From UBA6107 sp964533735 (GTDB taxonomy: Bacteria; Chloroflexota; Anaerolineae; Anaerolineales; Anaerolineaceae), in the NCBI GenBank assembly GCA_964533735.1, contig CAZHMD010000001.1, positions 124,001 through 188,000 on the forward strand: DNA of 64,000 nucleotides. Reading direction: 5' to 3'. The notes beneath the pieces are model-generated. The model searched no databases. It saw only the letters and a list, made by a program, of their open reading frames with translations, and was not told the origin of the DNA. A program made the position numbers and the translations under genes. Within the stretch, counting starts at the first letter, position 1; each line of letters starts with the position of its first letter. Positions 26,060-33,443 of the stretch are shown in pieces.

Positions 26060-26554
26060 TCAAGAACCGTTTATCTTTTCAACCAAAAGATTCATAAACT
26101 GAAGTCGTGTAGCCAAAAAGGCTCGAGCTGCCACATTGGCTATGCGGCGATAGATAAAGAAACCAACATTGTGGTCTTCTTCACAAAGCGCATATAACTG
26201 TTTTCCCATAATGCGGATCAACCGGCAGTGGGTTACGGCAATTGTTGTACCTGTGCGCTGGCGCACAACAGGTGTCATTGCAGACCAACCGAAGATATCC
26301 AGTGGTCCCAGGCGGGAAGTTTCCATGTCACCATAAGATGGAACATAAACTTCGATCTGCATCTCACCATCGATAACAATGTATAGATAATCAAGTGGTT
26401 GACCTTCAACGACAGGGGTATCTCCGGGATCAAGCTCAATTACTTCAGTGATCTCACTTAAACGGTTTAGTTGGTCAGCATTGAAATCAAGGAATAAAGG
26501 AATGATTTTCAATGTTTCAATGATGTTTTGGGTCTCTGTCATAAGTAGTTCCAT
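26060..26554 (-). CDS. Cyclic-nucleotide-binding domain protein without DNA-binding domain
   Basis: 164 residues made almost only of a CRP-type cNMP-binding beta roll: LFLDFNADQLNRLSEI, DPGDTPVVEGQPLDYLYIVIDGEMQIE, then LGPLDIFGWSAM. The phosphate-binding arginine expected after the FGE-like stretch is not obvious. A C-terminal helix (residues 125-164) replaces the winged HTH of CRP/FNR. It lies between the hydrogenase protease and hypA, so it may tune the hydrogenase or its maturation through protein contact. The start is either the first ATG or a second ATG four codons later behind GGAA. Confidence 0.82.
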   Translation of the reverse strand: MELLMTETQNIIETLKIIPLFLDFNADQLNRLSEITEVIELDPGDTPVVEGQPLDYLYIVIDGEMQIEVYVPSYGDMETSRLGPLDIFGWSAMTPVVRQRTGTTIAVTHCRLIRIMGKQLYALCEEDHNVGFFIYRRIANVAARAFLATRLQFMNLLVEKINGS

Positions 26555-26574
26555 TTTTCTAATTCTTCAATTGT

Positions 26575-26602
26575 AAGATAACATGTTCCATGCAACGTTC
26601 AA
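26575..26602 (-). promoter_or_regulatory. Possible promoter for the cNMP-binding gene and hyp genes
   Basis: On the minus strand TTGAAC (26597-26602) and TATCTT (26575-26580) are 16 bases apart, about 20 bases before the first ATG of the cNMP-binding gene. The match is moderate. Confidence 0.45.
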
Positions 26603-26617
26603 AGTGTTTTACGTCAC

Positions 26618-26636
26618 ACAGGCCTCTGTTGCCTGT
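26618..26636. repeat. Inverted repeat upstream of the cNMP-binding gene
   Basis: ACAGGC-N7-GCCTGT lies 15 bases upstream of the -35 box of the putative promoter at 26575-26602. The 156-base gap 26555-26710 holds this repeat and that promoter and nothing else I can name. It could be an operator or a hairpin at the end of the hydrogenase protease mRNA, but no T run follows. Confidence 0.4.
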
Positions 26637-26710
26637 CACAAAAATCAGGAAGTTTGACTAAATTATTTGAATACATACTTATTAATTTTCCCCCGCTAAA
26701 GAATCACATA

Positions 26711-27202
26711 CTATAAAACAGCGGTATTGCGAATCCAATTTTGGATAGCATCAACAGCAATTTTGACCAATTCTTTTGTTTGCACGGATAGTTCCTGCGA
26801 AAAGGCAAACTCAAATCCCCTTATCGAAACAAGTATGGAATCTGGGTGAGTATTATGGATTTTCTGCGCGATAGCAAGGAGCGAGTTGACCGTGAGGTGG
26901 TGGGTTAACGGTGATTTTTGAAATTCCGGATTTACTTCCGCTACATTTACATTCAAAGGGACAACACCAGTGTGAGCATCAATGAACACGGCCTTGTCGT
27001 ATTTATAGAGATCATCAGCAATTTCAGGAAGTAATTGCAGTTGGAACAGAAAGTGGACACTATTATCAGGGAGAAAATCATCAATGTCCAGTGTTTCCGG
27101 TTTTGACAAACCATAAGAAACCATCAGTTCTCGCAAGACATGCCAAGCAACACCGTCGTCTTGCCTGTCTGGATTCCCAAAGCCAAGTATCAGAATTGTC
27201 AA
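26711..27202 (-). CDS. [NiFe] hydrogenase maturation protease
   Basis: 163 residues of the HyaD/HycI/HoxW family. It begins ILILGFGNPDRQDDGVAWHVL, with the conserved aspartate in the GN-x2-R-x-D-D-G loop that senses nickel, and has FIDAHTG and the HHLTVNSLL segment with the second metal ligand. It removes the C-terminal tail of the large subunit after nickel insertion. The large subunit encoded just upstream has such a tail, so this is very likely its own protease. Confidence 0.92.
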   Translation of the reverse strand: MTILILGFGNPDRQDDGVAWHVLRELMVSYGLSKPETLDIDDFLPDNSVHFLFQLQLLPEIADDLYKYDKAVFIDAHTGVVPLNVNVAEVNPEFQKSPLTHHLTVNSLLAIAQKIHNTHPDSILVSIRGFEFAFSQELSVQTKELVKIAVDAIQNWIRNTAVL

Positions 27203-27215
27203 GATTCTCCTTTGA

Positions 27216-27255
27216 AAAAAACGCGATGCCGTTTTCTTTTGGCATCGCGTTTTTT
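27216..27255 (-). terminator. Strong hairpin between hydrogenase large subunit and its protease
   Basis: A perfect 15-base stem (AAAAAACGCGATGCC with GGCATCGCGTTTTTT) encloses a 10-base loop. It lies right after the large-subunit stop on the minus strand, and T runs follow on both strands. It should end or attenuate the structural operon, with partial readthrough into the protease and hyp genes. Confidence 0.9.
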
Positions 27256-27269
27256 CAGCATTCCTAAAA

Positions 27270-28697
27270 TCAATTTCGCGTTACCGTTTTAATCAATTTG
27301 TTGCCGTGGTCCTTGATCTCAACGACCATGGGCATTTGACCGACCGCATGTGTGGAGCAGGAGAGACAGGGGTCATGTGCACGGATTGCAGCTTCAACAC
27401 GGTTTAACATACCTTCAGTCACGTCTGGACCCTGGATATACGTTTTTGCAACGCTATCTACAGCTTCGCTCATTGCCCAATTATTGTGACCGGTTGAAAC
27501 GATCAGGTTCACTTTTGTGATTTGCTGATTCTCATTCATCCAGTAATGATGGATCAAGGTTCCTCGTGGAGCTTCGATCACTCCAACACCAAATGGTTTT
27601 GGGTCCCGGCAGGTGTTCAGGATGTCCTTACTTAAAATGTCTGGATCCTCAAGAAGGTCCTTAACATGTTCCGCAGCATAAAGGGTTTCTACGAGGCGGG
27701 CAGTGTGATAATGGAGAGTGTTTTCGACAGGTTTACCACCGTTAATCGCCTTAAATCGTTTCAGTTCCTCGTTGGCAAGAGGTGTGGTAATGCTTTTTGA
27801 GTTATTGCAGCGTCCAAGTGGTCCCACACGGTAGACTCCCTGGGGATAACCCATTTTTTTATAATAAGGGAACTTGAGGTAAGACCAATTCTCTACGTGT
27901 TCAGCGATGTAATCTAGGTAATTGCGCGGATCGAATTTTTCAAGCTGCTTGCCAGCCGAGTCAATCAGGCGGATCTTGCCATCGTATAGTTCAAGAGCGT
28001 CATCCTCATTAACGAGGCCGAAGTAACCAGTCGGAAACACTGCGAATTTATTGATATCTTCAGCGTTCTTCTCTGCCCAATCGTACATGATCTTAAGACC
28101 AACTTTAATTGTCTCAATGGAGTCATCATAACCTGAAAGGATCAATTCTCGTTCATCATTGGTAAGAGCTTTGTTTACACCGCCCGGAATGGCAAAATTC
28201 GGATGAACGCGTCTACCTGCCAATATCCTAATAATTTCCTGCCCCCATTTGCGCAGTTGTACGGCTTTTACAGTGAGACCTGGATCGGCGGCGAGCAACC
28301 CAACCACATTGCGGATCGCGGGGTCGGCGTCAAATCCCAACAAGAGATCCGGTCCGCCAAGTTCAAAGAAATGCATCCCGTGCGATTGCACAACCTGCCC
28401 CATGTGCATGAGCTCACGTAACAGAGAAGCTGGCCTGGGTGGAGGGGATCCCAGCACATCATCACCAGCCTTGGCAGATGCCAAATGGTGGCTTACAGGA
28501 CAAATTCCACAGATTCTGGGAGTGATAAGCGGCATTTCAAAAACCATGCGGCCTTCGCAGAACTTTTCAAACCCGCGAAATTCGTTGATATGCAGGTAGG
28601 CGTGGTCAACTTTTCCAGCTTCAGTCATACGGATAGTAACCTTGGCGTGTCCCTCTATACGGGTCACTGGTTCGATTGTTATTTTTTGAGCTACCAT
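27270..28697 (-). CDS. [NiFe] hydrogenase large (catalytic) subunit, HoxH/HydL-like
   Basis: 475 residues. The N-terminal nickel motif is RICGIC (Cys63, Cys66) followed by PVSHH, and the C-terminal one is DPCLSCSTH (Cys444, Cys447, His450). A 25-residue extension follows His450, the expected cleavage site of the maturation protease. No membrane anchor is visible and the small-subunit partner lacks a Tat signal, so the enzyme is cytosolic. Motif style (EPVTRIEGHAKV, DPCLSCSTH) is that of group 3 NAD(P)- or ferredoxin-linked enzymes. A perfect ribosome site (AGGAGGT) precedes the ATG. It is the last structural gene of the hydrogenase operon. Confidence 0.96.
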   Translation of the reverse strand: MVAQKITIEPVTRIEGHAKVTIRMTEAGKVDHAYLHINEFRGFEKFCEGRMVFEMPLITPRICGICPVSHHLASAKAGDDVLGSPPPRPASLLRELMHMGQVVQSHGMHFFELGGPDLLLGFDADPAIRNVVGLLAADPGLTVKAVQLRKWGQEIIRILAGRRVHPNFAIPGGVNKALTNDERELILSGYDDSIETIKVGLKIMYDWAEKNAEDINKFAVFPTGYFGLVNEDDALELYDGKIRLIDSAGKQLEKFDPRNYLDYIAEHVENWSYLKFPYYKKMGYPQGVYRVGPLGRCNNSKSITTPLANEELKRFKAINGGKPVENTLHYHTARLVETLYAAEHVKDLLEDPDILSKDILNTCRDPKPFGVGVIEAPRGTLIHHYWMNENQQITKVNLIVSTGHNNWAMSEAVDSVAKTYIQGPDVTEGMLNRVEAAIRAHDPCLSCSTHAVGQMPMVVEIKDHGNKLIKTVTRN

Positions 28698-28711
28698 TCA
28701 AAACCTCCTAA

Positions 28712-29254
28712 TTAATGCCAGTTAAGGGTATCGCCTTTAAGTTCAGGCAGGCGACCCTGAGCCAATTCGCTGAGAACATAAAAAATTGTATCAGCGTCCG
28801 GCGGGCAGCCCGGCACAAAAACATCCACTGGAACTACATCCTGAACAGCCCGGACACGTGTGGGAACGGCTAATTCTGGATCATTGGGAATCTTGCCAGA
28901 TTCATCAGTGCTTTCGGTTTCAATATAGGCTCGGCGCAAGGATTCTTCAATCGTGAAGAAATTACGCATGGCAGGAACACCGCCAAAAACAGCACAATCA
29001 CCAAGGGCTACCAATATTTTGCAGCGAGAGCGCATCAGGAGCGCAACTTCTTCATTCGAAGAATTATTAACTCCACCTTCCAGGATACCGACATCCACAC
29101 CTGATTTATCAGGATGCTTGAGGTCAGTAATCGGTGAAGAGCGCAGGTCAACCAATTCAAGAACTTTTACGATTCTTTCATCCATATCCAATAATGACAT
29201 ATGGCATCCAGAACAACCAGCCATCCAATCTGAAGATACTTTGGGTTTTGACAT
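28712..29254 (-). CDS. [NiFe] hydrogenase small subunit, HoxY/HydS-like
   Basis: 180 residues, short, without a Tat signal or a C-terminal ferredoxin-like domain. The four ligands of the proximal [4Fe-4S] cluster are visible: Cys14 and Cys17 (GCSGC), the cysteine in ALGDCAVFGG, and the cysteine in VPGCPPD. Only this one cluster is expected, as in HoxY and MvhG-type subunits. It hands electrons from the NiFe site to the NuoG-like protein encoded directly upstream. Confidence 0.95.
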   Translation of the reverse strand: MSKPKVSSDWMAGCSGCHMSLLDMDERIVKVLELVDLRSSPITDLKHPDKSGVDVGILEGGVNNSSNEEVALLMRSRCKILVALGDCAVFGGVPAMRNFFTIEESLRRAYIETESTDESGKIPNDPELAVPTRVRAVQDVVPVDVFVPGCPPDADTIFYVLSELAQGRLPELKGDTLNWH

Positions 29255-29287
29255 ATTGTCTCCTATTCGCCCAATGGTGATAATAAA

Positions 29288-31228
29288 CTATCTGCCTAAC
29301 TCAACCGGTGAAATACGCTTATGAAAATCCTGCTCCCAGACATCCTGAATTTTTATACCCAAGTGGTCAGCAATTAAGCCGAGCGTATCAAATGGCGTAT
29401 GAATATCTTCGGATGGAGCGATGGATTTTTTGGCTTGCTGCATCAATCCTTCAGAATTGAGATAATGACCTTCCTGCTCCAACCATGAGGTTGAAGGAAG
29501 GACGACGTCAGCCAATCCGGTCAATGAGGAACTATATGTGCTTTGGACTACCTTAAAAGGCACTTTCTCGATTTCTTTGATCATCTTTTGAGAAAGTTCT
29601 TCGTCGCCAGCGGTAACAAAGACGATCTGTTTCCCGGACAATTGAAGAGGTTTTTCGAGCTGCAATTGCGAGGCAGCGAGGCTGTTTGCATTACCTTTGA
29701 GGCACACCAACTTCGCATTGATCAAATCTGCCAATGCCTTGAGTTGTGTAAGGACGTCGCCATCTTTATACACGAAGACAGGTCGCTCAGATGAAGCAAT
29801 AACAAAAGCCGCATCCAGATAATCATCAGTTGAAAGACCAGTCTTTTCGGCAAGGGGCTGTAATTCGATTGCCGTAATTGCAGTTTTGTTCTTTGCCAAC
29901 CCAAGTTTTACTATAGCAGCAGTTAATGCTTTGATGGCATCTGCCTGCGTCCCTTTGGAGGCTTTCAAAGTCTTGTTGGCGTGTTTATCAAGAAAATTCT
30001 CTTGCTTATCCAGAACAAGCAATTTGGTTTCTGCAGATAAGATTCGCTTGATGAAGAAACCTGCCACCTGATGATCTTTCGCGAAATCTTCGTCAACTAC
30101 CATAATTGCATCGGACGCGCAAAGATCGGAGAATCTACCTTCAAAGGGCTGCTTGATTGAATCTGCCAGGGTAGATGACTCGGCAGTGAACTGACCTTCT
30201 TCTGTCGTAACAATAGAATCAGAACCCAATTTTTCAGCAAAAAGTTGTTTGAAGCGGTACAAAGTTTCGACGGATTGGCGGGTGGATACCACCGCTGCAA
30301 TTCCTTTGGGGGTGGATTTCAGCTTTGCGGAAATAGCAGAAATAGCTTCGTCCCATGTTGCTGCCTTTAATGCACCATTCTTACGAATTAACGGAGTGGC
30401 TAGCCGTTCGCATTTATCAGTCATTGGTGCAAATCGACCAACTTCGCAAATGACTCCCTCATTCACTTTAGAATCCCAATCACCTTCAATGCGGACAAGA
30501 CTGTTATCCCGAGTGAGGACGTCAATTCCGCAACCCATGGAACATCCCACACAAATGGTTTTTGTCTTTTCCACCTGGGTCTCGCGACCGCGATATGCAC
30601 TCCAACGATCAATTAAAGCGCCTGTTGGGCAGACCTGAACACACGAACCGCAGGAAATACAGGTACTTTGACCTAGTGGAACACCGGTATCAGCGACCAG
30701 AATGCTTTTTGCACCGCGTTCTTCGAATCCAAGGGTGTAATTCCCAACCAGTTCACCGCAAGCTCGAACACATCGGCGGCAAAGGATACAGCGGTTGTTC
30801 TCGAGAATAATATAAGGGTGAGAGGCATCCATTGGATACGGTTGGTAATTTGGTTGGAGGGGCCAGTGATCCATTCCTTCATGGTAAGCGGCGTTCTGGA
30901 GTTCACAATCACCACCAGTGACCTGGCAAAATGGGCAGAAATGATTCCGTTCGCTAAAAATCAAGGTAAGAACGAACTTGCGGGCATCCAATACTTTTTT
31001 GGTCTCAGTCTTTATAACCATATTGTTGTTAACTGGTAATGTGCAGGATGGTTGTAAGGTGCGCGCTCCTTCAACTTCCACCAGGCAAAGGCGGCAACCA
31101 CCGTAAGGAGTAAGGTGAGGGTGATCGCAGAGGGTGGGAATATCAATACCAGCGCTTTGGGCTGCACGTAATACTGTTGTACCTTCTGCGACTTCAAGGG
31201 TCTTGCCGTTGATCGTAATTGTGACCAT
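29288..31228 (-). CDS. NuoG/HydA-like iron-sulfur electron-transfer subunit of the hydrogenase
   Basis: 646 residues. Residues 1-75 are a [2Fe-2S] ferredoxin fold (Cys34, 45, 48, 62). A His/Cys3 [4Fe-4S] site (NHFCPFCQVTGGDC) and a two-cluster 2[4Fe-4S] domain follow (CILCRRCVRAC and CISCGSCVQVC). Around residue 225 there is a further C-x2-C-x3-C cluster motif (CVGCSMGC) of molybdopterin-oxidoreductase type, then a degenerate molybdopterin-like domain to the end. No H-cluster motifs (TSCCP, MPCxxK) are present, so this is not an [FeFe] catalytic subunit. It should wire the NuoF/NuoE diaphorase to the small subunit, like HoxU extended by a NuoG body. Confidence 0.93.
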   Translation of the reverse strand: MVTITINGKTLEVAEGTTVLRAAQSAGIDIPTLCDHPHLTPYGGCRLCLVEVEGARTLQPSCTLPVNNNMVIKTETKKVLDARKFVLTLIFSERNHFCPFCQVTGGDCELQNAAYHEGMDHWPLQPNYQPYPMDASHPYIILENNRCILCRRCVRACGELVGNYTLGFEERGAKSILVADTGVPLGQSTCISCGSCVQVCPTGALIDRWSAYRGRETQVEKTKTICVGCSMGCGIDVLTRDNSLVRIEGDWDSKVNEGVICEVGRFAPMTDKCERLATPLIRKNGALKAATWDEAISAISAKLKSTPKGIAAVVSTRQSVETLYRFKQLFAEKLGSDSIVTTEEGQFTAESSTLADSIKQPFEGRFSDLCASDAIMVVDEDFAKDHQVAGFFIKRILSAETKLLVLDKQENFLDKHANKTLKASKGTQADAIKALTAAIVKLGLAKNKTAITAIELQPLAEKTGLSTDDYLDAAFVIASSERPVFVYKDGDVLTQLKALADLINAKLVCLKGNANSLAASQLQLEKPLQLSGKQIVFVTAGDEELSQKMIKEIEKVPFKVVQSTYSSSLTGLADVVLPSTSWLEQEGHYLNSEGLMQQAKKSIAPSEDIHTPFDTLGLIADHLGIKIQDVWEQDFHKRISPVELGR

Positions 31229-31258
31229 TATTTATTCTCTCCTGTCATGGGAAAATAA

Positions 31259-32893
31259 CTATATTTTCTTACCACTCATCGGGCAGACACCCGTGGGGCA
31301 GACTTTTAATCGGATGTGGGCTTCAACTTCTGCCCGGTAATGATTGAGGATATCTCGAATCGGTGCACCTGCTGTTTGACCAAGACCACAATTTGAAAGT
31401 TGATAGAGGTTATCACTCAAGTTCATCAAATCGGTAAGGTCTTTAAGCGATCCTGTTCCTTCAGAGATATTTGTGAGGATCTCATAGGCGCGCTGATTGC
31501 CAATTCGGCAGGGATTGCATTTTCCACAAGATTCTTTACGGAAAAAGTTTAACAGTACCCGAGCGAGATCTACAACACAAGTGTCATCATCGCAGATGAG
31601 GAGGGCTCCAGAGCCTAATGCCACACCGGCTTTGCTGAATGAATCAAAATCCATGGGGGTGTCCTGCAAGGTTGCAGGGACAATCGAGCCGGATGAACCA
31701 CCGGTTTGGGCGAGTTTGAACGTTTTTCCGTTCTTCATCCCCTTGCCGTAAATTGCGATGACTTCACGCAGGGTAATTCCCATGGGAACTTCAATTAGTC
31801 CGGTAACATTGACGTTTCCAAGGATGGTATAAACCTTTGTGCCAGGACTGTTGGCCGGACCGAAACCCCGGTACCAGTCAGCGCTGTTGCGAAGAATTGG
31901 TGCTACATTTGCAAGTGTTTCCACGTTATTTACAAGCGTTGGCTTGCCCCATAATCCATTCGTCGTCGGGTAGGGTGGGCGGGCACGAGGTTCACCACGT
32001 TTTCCCTCGATGGATTCGATCAACGCGGTTTCTTCTCCGCAGATATAGGCACCTGCGCCAGCATGAACATGTAATTTGAGGTTGAATCCGGTTCCAAAGA
32101 TGTTTTCTCCAAGGAATCCCATCGATTCTGCCTGCTGAATGGCCTTCTTGAGGCGTTCCTGGGCTAAAATGTATTCGCCTCGGATGTAAATGTAACCTTC
32201 ATCGGCTCCAACGCAAAAAGCAGCAATGGCAAGAGCTTCAATGATCGAATGGGGATCTCCTTCCAGGATCAAGCGATCTTTAAAGGTTCCAGGTTCACTC
32301 TCGTCGGCGTTGCAGATGACATATTTCTTGTCACTTTTTGTTTTGTACACGAATCGCCATTTGGTTCCGGTTGGGAAGCCTGCGCCGCCACGTCCACGAA
32401 GGCCTGATTTTTCCAACGTCTCAAAAACCTGTTCAGGTTTGTTTTCAGTTAATACTTGTGCCAGGGCTGCATATCCGTCGTGAACAATGTAATCATCGAT
32501 CGAATCCGGGTCAATTAAACCGGCTCGTTCGAGGACAATACGTTGTTCTGCGGGTAAAGTTCCTTTTCGGGCAGCCAACCAGGCAATGCGGCCTGACAAT
32601 TCCCGGACAGGAGCTTGAAGTTCACCTGCGATCCTGCCCTTATATAGGTGTTCTTCAACCAAACGATGAACGTTTTCCTTTTTTACCGGGCCGTAAATTA
32701 CAGCCTCTGGATAGATAATCACAATTGGAGCAGCATCATGCCGTCCTACATCACCAACCATGGTCAAGGAAATTTCATCCTGGAGGCCAAAAGCGTGTAT
32801 TTCTTGTTGTAATTCCTGGTAAATCTCTTTTGCGCCAAGTTCCAAACTGGCAGCATCACTTGATACCAAGACCATTGAACGGATTGCTTTCAT
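31259..32893 (-). CDS. NuoF-like FMN/NAD(H) subunit, second copy with degenerate N-terminal domain
   Basis: 544 residues. The NuoF core is intact: GRGGAGFPTGTKW and ICNADESEPGTFKDR for NADH and FMN, the GAGAYICGEETALIESIEG loop, an SLBB region, and the C-terminal [4Fe-4S] motif ESCGKCNPCRIG with its distal cysteine (SNCGLGQTAG). The N-terminal thioredoxin-like domain (about 1-90) has no cysteine at the expected [2Fe-2S] positions, and there is no C-terminal ferredoxin domain. It should oxidise or reduce NAD(H) but with fewer clusters than its neighbour at 33444-35225. It is paired with a NuoE gene immediately upstream. Confidence 0.93.
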   Translation of the reverse strand: MKAIRSMVLVSSDAASLELGAKEIYQELQQEIHAFGLQDEISLTMVGDVGRHDAAPIVIIYPEAVIYGPVKKENVHRLVEEHLYKGRIAGELQAPVRELSGRIAWLAARKGTLPAEQRIVLERAGLIDPDSIDDYIVHDGYAALAQVLTENKPEQVFETLEKSGLRGRGGAGFPTGTKWRFVYKTKSDKKYVICNADESEPGTFKDRLILEGDPHSIIEALAIAAFCVGADEGYIYIRGEYILAQERLKKAIQQAESMGFLGENIFGTGFNLKLHVHAGAGAYICGEETALIESIEGKRGEPRARPPYPTTNGLWGKPTLVNNVETLANVAPILRNSADWYRGFGPANSPGTKVYTILGNVNVTGLIEVPMGITLREVIAIYGKGMKNGKTFKLAQTGGSSGSIVPATLQDTPMDFDSFSKAGVALGSGALLICDDDTCVVDLARVLLNFFRKESCGKCNPCRIGNQRAYEILTNISEGTGSLKDLTDLMNLSDNLYQLSNCGLGQTAGAPIRDILNHYRAEVEAHIRLKVCPTGVCPMSGKKI

Positions 32894-32905
32894 TGTAGGC
32901 TCCTG

Positions 32906-33385
32906 TTATTGATACTTCGATAGAATGGATGGAACCTGCTTGGGATCAACATTGCCATAAACATCGTCGTCGATCATCATCACTGGGCCGACACCACAAA
33001 CGCCTAGGCAGCTTGTAGTGATCAATGTCCATTTTCCATCAGGAGTTGTTTCATCTTCGGCGATATTGAGGGTTTCTTTTACAGATTCCCATACCGCCCG
33101 ACCACCAGCCACATGGCAAGGAGCACTTTCGCAGAATTGTATGACATGCTTGCCCCTGGGTTTTGTGGAGAGCATGCGGTAAAAACTGGCCACTGAAAAA
33201 AGATTGCTTTTGGGCACTCGCAGCAGTCGGCTTATTTCATCCAGAGCCTCGCCGGGTAGATAACCAACTGCCCGATTTACATCATTAAGAATAGGGATCA
33301 ATTCATCCTGAGTAGCGCCATGCCTGTTAACGGCATCCTGCACAGCCTCAACAACTTTCTTGGTGTCCATCACTTCAATTGCCAT
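32906..33385 (-). CDS. NuoE-like [2Fe-2S] subunit, second copy
   Basis: 159 residues with an N-terminal helical bundle (the NRHGATQDELIPILNDVNRAVGYLP region) and a thioredoxin-like domain holding a [2Fe-2S] site, Cys-x4-Cys in FCESAPC and Cys-x3-Cys in TSCLGVC. It partners with the NuoF-like protein encoded 12 bases downstream. Together they form a diaphorase unit of the hydrogenase. Confidence 0.94.
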   Translation of the reverse strand: MAIEVMDTKKVVEAVQDAVNRHGATQDELIPILNDVNRAVGYLPGEALDEISRLLRVPKSNLFSVASFYRMLSTKPRGKHVIQFCESAPCHVAGGRAVWESVKETLNIAEDETTPDGKWTLITTSCLGVCGVGPVMMIDDDVYGNVDPKQVPSILSKYQ

Positions 33386-33443
33386 ACCAGTTCTCCTCCG
33401 GTGTTGGATTCATCGACGTGAATTTCTTTATTCCCTATGTGAT

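Noticed and set aside
29288..31228. Possible [FeFe] hydrogenase or formate dehydrogenase catalytic subunit
   Set aside because: The N-terminal clusters resemble HydA, but no H-cluster motifs occur. The molybdopterin-like part is short and degenerate with no sign of a catalytic Cys/Sec site, so it is read as an electron-transfer NuoG-like subunit.
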